From: Granulosicoccaceae bacterium
Lineage (GTDB): Bacteria; Pseudomonadota; Gammaproteobacteria; DAOVJZ01
Assembly: GCA_030632035.1 (NCBI GenBank)
Contig: DAOVJZ010000019.1
Span: 1-12,766, forward strand
Length of the DNA: 12,766 nt
Direction: 5' to 3'
Shown here: positions 1 through 6,808 of the stretch, piece after piece
How positions within the stretch are numbered: position 1 is the first letter of the stretch
Layout of the letters: each line of letters opens with the position of its first letter
Made by a program: the position numbers and the translations under genes
Notes under the pieces: model-generated
What the model was told of the DNA's origin: nothing
Seen by the model: only the letters and a program-made list of their open reading frames with translations
The model's database searches: none

Positions 1-903
1 AAAAATTGCAATGACCTTGCCCTTAGGAAATGCCTTTTTGTAGGGTCGATCACTCGTAAGTGCATCATAGATATCTACAACCTGAAATACACGGGCCAGA
101 AGCGGAATTTCCTCACCTTTCAATCCATCCGGATATCCTCCCCCATCCCAACGCTCATGATGATGGCGAATAATGGGCACAGTAAGTTTCATGCTTTTTA
201 AACCACTGCAAAGACGGCTTCCAATAGCAGAATGTTGACGCATGATATGCCATTCTTCATCTGTCAGTGGTCCGTTCTTTAACAGGAGATTATCCGGTAT
301 ACCAAGCTTGCCGATGTCGTGTAAAACACCTCCACGTCTTAGCGCAAGCAGTTCTTGTGAATTTAGACCAAGCTCTTTCCCAAACACCAGAGCCATATGC
401 TCAAGACGCGAACAATGGTCACCGGTTCCCTCATCCTTTGCTTCCACCATACGTGCCAATGCAAACAACATGGACTCTGCGCTATCAAGCTGATCGGTAA
501 CACGCTTTTTGTTTGCAGCTGCTCTCACTCTCGCGACTAACTCCATCGGAGCATAAGGTTTGCGGATAAAATCATTTGCACCCAGCAGCAAACTTTTTTC
601 CAATTCATCATGGGACGAGGTACCGGTTACCATGATAATGGGCAAGAGCAATAACCCCAGCTCCTGGCGTATGTAACGACAAACTTCATCACCCGTCATC
701 CCGGGCATACGTTTATCAAGAAGAATCACATCGAATTCCTGTTGACGAATACAAGTCAAGGCTTCATCACCATTGTTCGCTACTGTCACCTCAAATTCCG
801 GTGCTAACAAAATCGCTTTTTCCAGCTTTTGATGTGCCTCTTCATCATCAACAATGAGTATTTTATAGGAGGTATTCGTACCGTTCATGTTACTTTTATC
901 CAT
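1..903 (-). CDS. Response regulator with HD-GYP cyclic-di-GMP phosphodiesterase domain (3' part cut by window edge)
   Basis: The reading frame is open from an ATG at 903 to the left edge, giving 301 residues with the C-terminus missing. Residues 13-130 are a receiver domain: acidic pair D19/D20, phospho-acceptor D63 in LLDKRMPG, T93 and K115. Residues about 150-301 are an HD-GYP domain: HD at H195/D196 in LHDIGKLGIPD, the HHH cluster before RWDGGGYPDG, GYP at 256-258, and VVDIYDALTSDRPYKKAF. HD-GYP enzymes of this make-up hydrolyse cyclic-di-GMP in the cytosol, here presumably under control of receiver phosphorylation. The gene follows the chemoreceptor stop by 52 bases with no terminator between, so it is probably the last visible gene of that operon. 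In-frame ATGs also exist at 921 and 888; 903 is preferred because AGG lies about 8 bases upstream. Function is confident at family level; the phosphodonor is unknown. Confidence 0.93.
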   Translation of the reverse strand, partial: MDKSNMNGTNTSYKILIVDDEEAHQKLEKAILLAPEFEVTVANNGDEALTCIRQQEFDVILLDKRMPGMTGDEVCRYIRQELGLLLLPIIMVTGTSSHDELEKSLLLGANDFIRKPYAPMELVARVRAAANKKRVTDQLDSAESMLFALARMVEAKDEGTGDHCSRLEHMALVFGKELGLNSQELLALRRGGVLHDIGKLGIPDNLLLKNGPLTDEEWHIMRQHSAIGSRLCSGLKSMKLTVPIIRHHHERWDGGGYPDGLKGEEIPLLARVFQVVDIYDALTSDRPYKKAFPKGKVIAIF

Positions 904-955
904 TATGTTTACCTGCTTCATTATGGAGACACATCCAGTTTTATCTATCTGGTTT

Positions 956-3040
956 TCAGAACTCCGCCCATTCATCATTATCTGTGCCAGTCTTTTTTAT
1001 AACTTGTCCACTGGATTTACTTCCCGGACTTTTTGGTTTAGAGGTAAAAGGCCGTTCCTGACTCCTGCGTTCTGTTGGCGGCACTACCTGTTCTTGAGAA
1101 ACAGCGAGTATAGAACTCTGTCTTTCATTCACCTTAAAGCGTGATACCAGTTCATTGAGTGACCCCGCCTGTTCCTCCATAGACTTACTGGCAGCGGCAG
1201 CCTCCTCTACTAATGCCGCATTTTGCTGCGTCATGTCATCCATTTGCATCACTGCCTTATTTACCTGCTCAATTCCAGACGCTTGTTCCTGGCTAGCTGA
1301 AGATATCTCTGCAACAATATCTGCCACCTTCTTCACTCCAAGCATAATTTCCTCCAGAGTCTGACCTGACTTGTCTACCAACTCTGAACCTGCTTTTACC
1401 TTTCCAACACTATCGCTAATGAGATCCTTGATCTCCTTGGCCGCGTCAGAACTACGACCGGCAAGATTACGTACTTCGGTAGCCACCACCGCAAACCCAC
1501 GTCCCTGCTCACCAGCCCGTGCCGCCTCAACAGCGGCATTAAGTGCCAGCAGATTGGTCTGAAATGCAATCTCTTCTACAACAGTGATAATGTCTGCAAT
1601 CCGTTTGCTGGATTCATTAATCTCACCCATTGCATTGATTGCTTCCTTAACAACACTGCCACCCTTATCTGCCTGATCACGCGCACTGACCACCAACTGG
1701 TTTGCTTCCTTGGCATTGTCTGCATTTTGAGTCACCGTCGAGGTCATCTCTTCCATACTGGATGCCGTTTCTTCCAGGCTAGATGCCTGTTCCTCAGTCC
1801 TTTGGGATAAATCCACGTTACCGTTAGAGATTTCACTAGCACTTGTATTAATAGAACCAGCTGCCCGTTTTATTTCAGATACCATATCTTCAATCTTGCC
1901 AACAAAAGTATTGAAAGCCCCTGCAAGTCTGGCGATTTCATCATTACCACTTACATCCAGACGCTGGGTCAAATCACCATCACCCTCAGATATATCATTC
2001 AGGGCAGACAATGCTTTCCCCAGGGAGCTAGAGATATTACGTGCAATTGCAAGCGCCAGAAGCAGAGCCAGGGTTATTGAAATTACGGCTATTGCAACTG
2101 AAAATATCCTTTCAGCCTCAGCACTCTCTTGTAGTTCTACAATCTTTCCTGACATATTTTCAGACAACCAGTCTTCAACATTCTTTAATAGATTGATTTT
2201 AGCGGTCTGGTTCTTGAACCAATAAACCGGATCAACACCAAAATTACCTTCTGCAGATTTCTCAAAGGCAATACTTCGCATTTTTGCTACCTCATCTATT
2301 ACAGATCCACGCATGGTTTTTCCAAAAAACTCATTTGATTTGGTATTTGCAATGGATTTGAACACATTTGTATAGGTATCTTGCTCAGCTACCAACCTGC
2401 TAAATTTCTGTGCCATTCCTGGAGCAAACTTGTCTGCAGAAAATGTACCTGCCAACACAGCACGTTCGATCCCTGCCCGCTCCTTGCCCAGCAGGAAATT
2501 GTTATAGGCTGCAAGCAATCGTGTCACCTCTCCGCTATTGGACAATTCCACCATCTCGCCAATCAATGCAATAAAGTTACCATTAACATTTGAGTAATAA
2601 CCAATAGCCTCTTTGCCAGTAATTTTAAATGTACTGACCGCACTACGTTTGCCCGAAAGTTGATCAATAAGGGCCAGTGTTTTATTAAAATTTGCACTAA
2701 ATTCACTACCGAATTCCTCGGCATCAAAACCCTTTAAATACGTATTTAGCTCGCTTATTTTCTGATCCGTGTTACCACGTTGCGCTGGCAAATCTGAGGC
2801 AAACTTCTTGCCCTTGCTACCCAGAAAACCCGCCGTATAACCACGCTCCTTCTGTAATTCATGTACGAGCGCGCTCACTCTGACTGCCATGCTTGATAAC
2901 TGTTGCACGGTCTCCATTTCATGAACAACCTTATTCGTACTTATCAGATTGTTAATAGAAAAATAAAGCAGCCCGAGAACAGGTGCCACCAACATAAGAA
3001 TGATCTTTAATTTAATTGATATATTGTTAAGTATGTTCAT
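956..3040 (-). CDS. Methyl-accepting chemotaxis protein with nitrate/nitrite-sensing NIT domain
   Basis: A 694-residue inner-membrane chemoreceptor. In order: transmembrane helix 1 (about 13-33); a helical periplasmic region (about 45-305) resembling the NIT domain, with RVSALVHELQKERGYTAGFL near 54-73 and a second KERAGIERAVLAGTF near 186-200; transmembrane helix 2 (312-333); HAMP (about 334-386); and the cytoplasmic signalling hairpin. The conserved hairpin tip, EIAFQTNLLALNAAVEAARA, starts at 490. The protein ends EWAEF, a W-x-x-F tail of the type that tethers CheR/CheB methylation enzymes. Family knowledge: NIT domains bind nitrate or nitrite, and arginines in these two ERG/ERA stretches (here R66 and R188) are candidates for anion contact; the ligand is inferred. 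Its ATG shares one base with the cheW stop (TAATG), so translation is probably coupled to cheW. The gene lies inside a four-gene signalling operon. Confidence 0.93.
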   Translation of the reverse strand: MNILNNISIKLKIILMLVAPVLGLLYFSINNLISTNKVVHEMETVQQLSSMAVRVSALVHELQKERGYTAGFLGSKGKKFASDLPAQRGNTDQKISELNTYLKGFDAEEFGSEFSANFNKTLALIDQLSGKRSAVSTFKITGKEAIGYYSNVNGNFIALIGEMVELSNSGEVTRLLAAYNNFLLGKERAGIERAVLAGTFSADKFAPGMAQKFSRLVAEQDTYTNVFKSIANTKSNEFFGKTMRGSVIDEVAKMRSIAFEKSAEGNFGVDPVYWFKNQTAKINLLKNVEDWLSENMSGKIVELQESAEAERIFSVAIAVISITLALLLALAIARNISSSLGKALSALNDISEGDGDLTQRLDVSGNDEIARLAGAFNTFVGKIEDMVSEIKRAAGSINTSASEISNGNVDLSQRTEEQASSLEETASSMEEMTSTVTQNADNAKEANQLVVSARDQADKGGSVVKEAINAMGEINESSKRIADIITVVEEIAFQTNLLALNAAVEAARAGEQGRGFAVVATEVRNLAGRSSDAAKEIKDLISDSVGKVKAGSELVDKSGQTLEEIMLGVKKVADIVAEISSASQEQASGIEQVNKAVMQMDDMTQQNAALVEEAAAASKSMEEQAGSLNELVSRFKVNERQSSILAVSQEQVVPPTERRSQERPFTSKPKSPGSKSSGQVIKKTGTDNDEWAEF

Positions 3041-3591
3041 TATTCGTTCTCCTCGACTGCTTGCTCAGGATTTATTCCAAAAGAATCCAATTCATCATGC
3101 TCACTGGTCGTGAACATCCTTTCTGTATCCAGCAACATCACCATATGTTTATCAACTGTCACTAACCCTTTAAGGTATTCCGTATTCACCTGTGTCCCGA
3201 AATCCGGTGTGGAACTTATATCTTCTGCATTAACATCCAGCACATCCGATACTGCATCTACTACAATTCCAATCAGTCGCTCCAATTCACCTTTTCCAAT
3301 GGAAATAACAATCACCACTGTAGTTGCTGTATATTCAACTTCATTCAGATTGAATCGTTTTCTCATATCAATGATTGGGATTACAGTACCTCGGAGGTTT
3401 ATTACCCCCTTCACATAATCAGGTGTGTTAGGTATTACCATGGCCGGCACCCATCCTTTAATCTCCTGAACCCTGAGGATATCAACCGCGTAGATTTCAC
3501 CATCCAGCTCAAAAGAAAGATACTGCTCACCTGTGAATTCCTGTCCAATTTCTCTTGTTACATTTTTCATTTGTCGTGTTGTTGCATTCAT
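3040..3591 (-). CDS. cheW: CheW-like chemotaxis coupling protein
   Basis: A 183-residue single CheW domain (about residues 20-160), the cytoplasmic adaptor that links chemoreceptors to the CheA kinase. Visible signatures are EQYLSFELDGEIYAVDILRVQEI near the N-terminus, VIPNTPDYVKGVINLRGTVIP (NLRG at 65-68, typical of the receptor/kinase-binding face) and a second half with GIVVDAVSDVL and LKGLVTVDKHMVMLLD. The frame can be extended to an ATG at 3618, but the ATG at 3591 has a good AGGTG ribosome site six bases upstream and begins just before the conserved domain, so it is chosen. The stop overlaps the chemoreceptor start by one base, which makes these two natural partners. No cheA is in the window, so the kinase must be encoded elsewhere. 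A short acidic tail (EQAVEENE) follows the domain. Confidence 0.93.
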   Translation of the reverse strand: MNATTRQMKNVTREIGQEFTGEQYLSFELDGEIYAVDILRVQEIKGWVPAMVIPNTPDYVKGVINLRGTVIPIIDMRKRFNLNEVEYTATTVVIVISIGKGELERLIGIVVDAVSDVLDVNAEDISSTPDFGTQVNTEYLKGLVTVDKHMVMLLDTERMFTTSEHDELDSFGINPEQAVEENE

Positions 3592-3595
3592 ATTG

Positions 3596-3600
3596 CACCT
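3596..3600 (-). promoter_or_regulatory. Ribosome binding site deciding the cheW start
   Basis: The minus-strand sequence reads GTGAGGTGCAATATG, placing AGG six bases before the ATG at 3591. The upstream in-frame ATG at 3618 has no comparable site. Confidence 0.6.
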
Positions 3601-3631
3601 CACTTCATAACACGTCACGTTACATAATTAA

Positions 3632-4231
3632 TTACTTTATCTGTATTCCCCTGTTTGTTTGATTAATTCCAATTAACTCTAAAAGCAGATCCTGATTAAG
3701 TGGTTTTTCCAGGCATTCCTCTGCGCCAGCCTCAATAATTCTTTTCACATTTTCCTCAGTGCGATAACCAGTCATTGCAATCACACGGATTGCACTGGTA
3801 GCCGGGTTGTCTTTTATCTGTCTGCATACTTCAAATCCGTCAAGACCAGGCATCATCAAGTCAAGCAAAACTATATGAGGCTCGAACTCGTGGATCTTGA
3901 GGCCTGCTGCAAAACCATCGCCCGCGGTTTCTGTAGCAATTTCTTCCTTGAACCTATTGAGGAGTTCTACCAGGTAACGCGCCAACTGCTCATCGTCATC
4001 TACAATCAAAATCCGCAAAGCACCTGTATTGCCCAAATTCAAAGTCAGGCCTCTTTTGCGTGCAAAACTTTCTACCTCGGCAGGAAGAAAACGCCGATGC
4101 CCGCCTGGAGTGGTTAATGCATTTAAATCACCTTTTTCTGCCCATTGCCGAACTGCGGTTGGGGAAACCATCAGCAGTTCAGCCACCTGATTAGGTGTTA
4201 AATATGATTTGCGCATTACTTTCTCGCTCAT
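3632..4231 (-). CDS. Excisionase/MerR-type helix-turn-helix fused to a response-regulator receiver domain
   Basis: A 199-residue cytoplasmic regulator. Residues 9-60 form a MerR/excisionase-like winged helix: YLTPNQVAELLMVSPTAVRQWAEKG, then the wing TPGGHRRF (41-48). Residues 72-190 are a receiver: acidic cluster D78-D80, phospho-acceptor D124 in VLLDLMMPG, T154 and K176 in CLEKPL. The order is unusual, since most DNA-binding response regulators have the receiver first. It starts the signalling operon: an AGAGGG ribosome site lies four bases before the ATG, and its stop is 40 bases before the cheW start. It may bind DNA upstream of its own operon or read out the kinase that works with CheW. 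No target or phosphodonor can be read from the sequence. Domain calls are confident; the role is inferred. Confidence 0.9.
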   Translation of the reverse strand: MSEKVMRKSYLTPNQVAELLMVSPTAVRQWAEKGDLNALTTPGGHRRFLPAEVESFARKRGLTLNLGNTGALRILIVDDDEQLARYLVELLNRFKEEIATETAGDGFAAGLKIHEFEPHIVLLDLMMPGLDGFEVCRQIKDNPATSAIRVIAMTGYRTEENVKRIIEAGAEECLEKPLNQDLLLELIGINQTNRGIQIK

Positions 4232-4280
4232 GCTGCCCTCTTAGTGAATTTCCTGTTCAAATATTGACCTTGATATTCTC

Positions 4281-4286
4281 ATTATA
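4281..4286 (-). promoter_or_regulatory. Possible -10 element for the HTH-receiver/cheW/chemoreceptor/HD-GYP operon
   Basis: A TATAAT hexamer on the minus strand would place transcription start near 4275, about 43 bases before the ATG at 4231. The matching -35 position (4304-4309, CTATTA) is poor, so an activator or other sigma factor may be involved. Assignment is tentative. Confidence 0.35.
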
Positions 4287-4405
4287 GACAATTTCTTCTG
4301 ATTTAATAGTTTTTATCGTTTCTTTCGTTTTTTGCGATTATTTCTATATTTATGTTTTCGGCTTCATATAGGAAAGCTTTAGGGATATAAATGGTTAATA
4401 AAGTA

Positions 4406-4481
4406 TAACCGTGATATTTTGTTTATTTATCATATGGTTGCAATATTTCCATATGATATGCAATCTCGTTTACTACGGTTA
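4406..4481. repeat. Nested, nearly concentric inverted repeats (possible operator)
   Basis: The inner arms TATCATATGG (4428-4437) and CCATATGATA (4449-4458) are a perfect 10-base inverted repeat with an 11-base spacer. Their centres lie 21 bases apart, about two helical turns. The outer arms TAACCGT (4406-4412) and ACGGTTA (4475-4481) are perfect over 7 bases and centred within half a base of the inner pair. This layout fits binding of one or two dimers to one DNA face. No T-run follows, so it does not look like a terminator. The binding protein is unknown. Confidence 0.55.
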
Positions 4482-4581
4482 AAGATGATGTTATTTGTAA
4501 TTGTGCTTGAGGAAATCTGGATATTTTCAGTCTTGAGGTTGTGTTTAGATGTCTATCTACCTCATCTTTAATGATATACCT

Positions 4582-4598
4582 CTGCTCATTATGAGCAG
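4582..4598. repeat. Perfect 17-base palindrome upstream of the porin
   Basis: CTGCTCAT and ATGAGCAG flank a single T, an 8+1+8 palindrome extendable by a T-G and a C-G pair. It lies 160 bases before the porin ATG. No T-tract follows, so an operator is more likely than a terminator. A smaller palindrome, CTTATAAG, lies at 4604-4611. Confidence 0.5.
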
Positions 4599-4746
4599 GG
4601 AGCCTTATAAGCCCTCCTCTCCTATCATCAATTTATCTTAAAGTTAATAAGGTTATTTTATTAAGGTATCCACCCTTTATTACTAAATCTTGTCCTGGAT
4701 CTTACCGATACTTATTTGAATTCATTAAAACTGATATTAAATACAT

Positions 4747-4750
4747 GGAG
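4747..4750 (+). promoter_or_regulatory. Ribosome binding site deciding the porin start
   Basis: GGAG lies seven bases before the ATG at 4758. The upstream in-frame ATG at 4716 has none, so the shorter protein beginning MKFKAN is preferred. Confidence 0.6.
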
Positions 4751-4757
4751 CAAAATC

Positions 4758-5921
4758 ATGAAATTTAAGGCAAATATCCTTAGAAAAGGAATTAGAAGTG
4801 TCGCCATCTTGTCATGTCTGGCAAGTTACTCAATCTACGCACATGAAACAGATACTCGCCATGGTGCGGCAACTGGTGGGGGGCTGAATGCAAAGGTTGA
4901 AGGCGGTGTCACAGTCACCGCTCAGACTTCAGATGACAGTCGTCTGGATGACGAGGGATTTGCGTCTTTCGATTTGGTGACAACTATCCCAACACGCGGT
5001 GGTGAATGGACAATATATATCGAAGGTAACACTACCCCCGGTTCTGACCATGTCTCAACACAGATCGGTGAATCCAATGGGGATATCGGCTCTGCTCTTG
5101 ATCGAGATGATGAAGGCCGTTTACAGATTTCTGAAGTACATTACACAACAGACGTTGGTCCCGGCTCTCTGACAGTCGGTCTGGTTGATGCAAGCGGTTT
5201 TTTGGATGGCAGTGATGTTGCAAATGATGAAACTGCTCAGTTCCTTGGTGGTACGTTTGTAAATAATCCAACTATTGGTTTCCCTGACTATACACTTGGG
5301 TTTGCATACCATATTGATAACGGTGATAAAGCACCTAATTACACTTTTTTCCTAGGTAGTTCACATGGCCTTGGTGACAATGCCAATAAATCCTATTCCC
5401 AGTTAATTGATGTCACTAAAGATGTAGATGCTACACATGAGAAAGGTGTATTCGCGGCAGCCGAGATTGGTCTCCCTATAGCTGGAACAACAGTGCGTGC
5501 AGGTCTCTGGACCAATACTTCAGATCAAGACAGACATGATGGTAATGGTACTGATGAAAACTATGGTCTGTACGGTGTTGTTGATGGTTCTGCTGGTAAG
5601 GTTAAATGGAATATGCGTTTGGGCTGGGCCTATGATGAAGTGGCAGCAGCTGAATCATTTATCAGCTTCGCAGGTGAAATGCCGGTAGCAGGTATGACAC
5701 TGGGTGCGGCTATTGGTCACGTTGTGCAATCTGACCCGGCAGCTACTGCGACAAGTGATGACACAACACATGCGGAAATCTATTTAAAGCATGATTATTC
5801 AGATAGTTTCAGTATTACACCCTCTATTCAATTTATCGAAAACAGCGGCTTTGACAGCTCCAATGCAACATTCGATGATAGCCAGACTATCTTTAGCCTG
5901 AGAGCTAACTATGCTTTCTAA
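4758..5921 (+). CDS. Outer-membrane porin, OprB-like (carbohydrate-selective porin family)
   Basis: A 387-residue exported beta-barrel protein. Residues 1-28 are a signal peptide: basic MKFKANILRKGIR, a hydrophobic core, and probable cleavage after SIYA before HETD. The rest is Gly/Asp/Thr-rich alternating strand sequence. It ends SLRANYAF with the C-terminal Phe recognised by the outer-membrane assembly machinery. The stretch VANDETAQFLGGTFVNNPTI (154-173) and the preceding GLVDASGFLDGSD resemble the OprB-family barrel, which takes up sugars. Family assignment is from remembered motif similarity; substrate is unknown. It is a single-gene unit: a 500-base leader region lies upstream and a strong terminator 22 bases downstream. 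It lies near sucrose genes but nothing links them directly. Confidence 0.75.
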   Translation: MKFKANILRKGIRSVAILSCLASYSIYAHETDTRHGAATGGGLNAKVEGGVTVTAQTSDDSRLDDEGFASFDLVTTIPTRGGEWTIYIEGNTTPGSDHVSTQIGESNGDIGSALDRDDEGRLQISEVHYTTDVGPGSLTVGLVDASGFLDGSDVANDETAQFLGGTFVNNPTIGFPDYTLGFAYHIDNGDKAPNYTFFLGSSHGLGDNANKSYSQLIDVTKDVDATHEKGVFAAAEIGLPIAGTTVRAGLWTNTSDQDRHDGNGTDENYGLYGVVDGSAGKVKWNMRLGWAYDEVAAAESFISFAGEMPVAGMTLGAAIGHVVQSDPAATATSDDTTHAEIYLKHDYSDSFSITPSIQFIENSGFDSSNATFDDSQTIFSLRANYAF

Positions 5922-5942
5922 TTTGTAGATAATGCGGTAAAT

Positions 5943-5975
5943 AAAAAAGGCGTACCTGTATGGTACGCCTTTTTT
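5943..5975. terminator. Strong, bidirectional intrinsic terminator
   Basis: AAAAAAGGCGTACC (5943-5956) pairs perfectly with GGTACGCCTTTTTT (5962-5975) around the loop TGTAT. T-runs follow the stem on both strands, so it can end the rightward porin transcript and the leftward transcript from the host-attachment gene. Confidence 0.93.
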
Positions 5976-5986
5976 ATTTCAACAAA

Positions 5987-6148
5987 TTAATGCCTATCAG
6001 GGAAAACCCCGACCTGTAGCATATTGGCCAGCCCGGTTTCTCGTGCATGCTCCTGAAACCCACGAGGGTAATGCCCCAGCCTAGTGCAAGCATTAAAATG
6101 CACACCATCAGGAAAACTAAATTTTGTCCGGCAAATGCTTACGCACAT
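5987..6148 (-). CDS. Doubtful small ORF downstream of and overlapping the host-attachment gene
   Basis: A 53-codon ORF starts within the last codons of the host-attachment gene in a different frame and ends just before the bidirectional terminator. Its product (MCVSICRTKF..., with LGHYPRGFQEHARETGLA and then NMLQVGVFPDRH) has a protein-like composition. It is not recognised with certainty. A competing minus-strand ORF of 44 residues in another frame (5974-6108, starting eight bases after the host-attachment stop) would encode a hydrophobic N-terminus, MVCILMLALGWGITLVGF. Neither has a convincing ribosome site. The segment 5990-6110 is noticeably more GC-rich than its surroundings and contains several short inverted repeats. 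It could instead be a vestigial gene, a dispersed repeat or a structured 3' untranslated RNA. Confidence 0.22.
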   Translation of the reverse strand: MCVSICRTKFSFPDGVHFNACTRLGHYPRGFQEHARETGLANMLQVGVFPDRH

Positions 6149-6554
6149 CCTTCACGTCAAGCTTAACAAGATTCTTGTCAATCTCTTGTGTCACCAATTT
6201 ACTTGTATTGGTATTCAATGTTTTTCTGAGTATGCCCAGAAATGAAGGTGTTGCTGCAACCACTAACTTTCTGAACGCACCTTTAATACGCGACTTCTCA
6301 AGATGTTCATTAATCCTTCTGGCAAAATTAATCGCTTCGGATTGCTTAATGTCCGTTCTTTCTTCAAGATCATGACGACCTTGCCCATTACTATCAAATG
6401 AACGCCCGGGTAAATCAGAAGTTAATTTTTGTGCATGTAAACGACTTTCTGGAAAAACTAAATCGGTGAGTTCTTTGAGGGGACCTTTTGAAGATTCTGC
6501 TTCAAAAATTCTGGCGCGACTACTATCTGCTACTAAAACCCAAGTATTACTCAT
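6117..6554 (-). CDS. Host-attachment family protein (baeRF family 12-like)
   Basis: A 145-residue cytosolic protein of the family annotated as 'protein required for attachment to host cells', part of the bacterial archaeo-eukaryotic release factor-like superfamily. Signatures are WVLVADSSRARIFE at residues 5-18, GRHDLEERTDIKQSEAINFARRI (59-81), KLVVAATPSFLGILRKTL (96-113) and EIDKNLVKLDVKDVRKHLP (124-142). Length is normal for the family and there is no signal peptide or membrane segment. The biochemical function is not settled; the name comes from an attachment phenotype in one member. The start is firm: AGGAGG lies six bases upstream. An Fnr-like box and a well-spaced -10 lie about 115-155 bases upstream, suggesting induction at low oxygen. 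Its transcript would run into the terminator at 5943-5975. Confidence 0.87.
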   Translation of the reverse strand: MSNTWVLVADSSRARIFEAESSKGPLKELTDLVFPESRLHAQKLTSDLPGRSFDSNGQGRHDLEERTDIKQSEAINFARRINEHLEKSRIKGAFRKLVVAATPSFLGILRKTLNTNTSKLVTQEIDKNLVKLDVKDVRKHLPDKI

Positions 6555-6666
6555 ACATAGCCTCCTTATTGTAGCTGGGTTAAAAGATGATCACTTACCA
6601 GTCCATAATGAACCTGTTTTCTTTATCGATAAAATAAAAAAATATTATCACCATCTATTGATTCAA

Positions 6667-6708
6667 GTTATAGCTGATATTTTTATATAATTGATTGACT
6701 TACATCAA
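6667..6708 (-). promoter_or_regulatory. Fnr/Anr-type promoter of the host-attachment gene
   Basis: The minus strand reads TTGATGTAAGTCAA (6708-6695), matching the Fnr consensus TTGAT-N4-ATCAA at 9 of 10 defined positions. It is followed after exactly 22 bases by TATAAC (6672-6667). This is the spacing of class II Fnr-activated promoters, with the box centred at -41.5, and predicts transcription start near 6660. The motif match and spacing are seen; which regulator binds (Fnr, Anr, Dnr or Crp) is inferred. Confidence 0.6.
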
Positions 6709-6761
6709 AAATATCATTTCCACCTTATCTTTAATAAGAAATAATTTTCTAATAACAATAA

Positions 6762-6790
6762 AAAAACGCGGGTATTTAACCCGCGTTTTT
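6762..6790. terminator. Intrinsic terminator downstream of the rhodanese gene
   Basis: AAAAACGCGGGT (6762-6773) pairs perfectly with ACCCGCGTTTTT (6779-6790) around the loop ATTTA. It begins 18 bases after the rhodanese stop on the minus strand. Flanking A/T runs would make it work in both directions. Confidence 0.9.
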
Positions 6791-6808
6791 ATGTAAATCT
6801 AATCCGGA

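Larger units (their letters stand above)
4232..4757. promoter_or_regulatory. Gene-free divergent regulatory region between the signalling operon and the porin
   Basis: About 525 AT-rich bases hold no credible gene on either strand. The region must contain promoters for the leftward signalling operon and the rightward porin. Visible structure is a set of nearly concentric inverted repeats around 4443 and a separate perfect palindrome at 4582-4598, both listed separately. An in-frame ATG at 4716 could extend the porin upstream, but it lacks a ribosome site and would add residues before a normal signal peptide. No unambiguous porin promoter could be assigned. Confidence 0.6.

Noticed and set aside
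940..957. Terminator between the chemoreceptor and HD-GYP genes
   Set aside because: Only a 4-base CCAG/CTGG stem with a 10-base loop and no T-run is present, so read-through is expected.
887..1144. Plus-strand ORF of 85 codons rich in Phe and Leu
   Set aside because: It overlaps the antisense ends of the chemoreceptor and HD-GYP genes; no ribosome site or recognisable family.
1155..2593. Several plus-strand ORFs of 60-110 codons across the chemoreceptor gene
   Set aside because: They lie antisense to a clearly conserved chemoreceptor, lack ribosome sites and have shadow-type composition.
4313..4340. Flagellar sigma-28-like promoter (AACGATAA) before the signalling operon
   Set aside because: Only the CGATAA core fits. 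The -35 part TAATCGCA is a poor match and the spacing is off by a base.
6035..6066. H-type RNA pseudoknot from the interleaved stems
   Set aside because: The two crossing loops would be essentially zero length, so both stems cannot form together; they were kept only as alternative stems.
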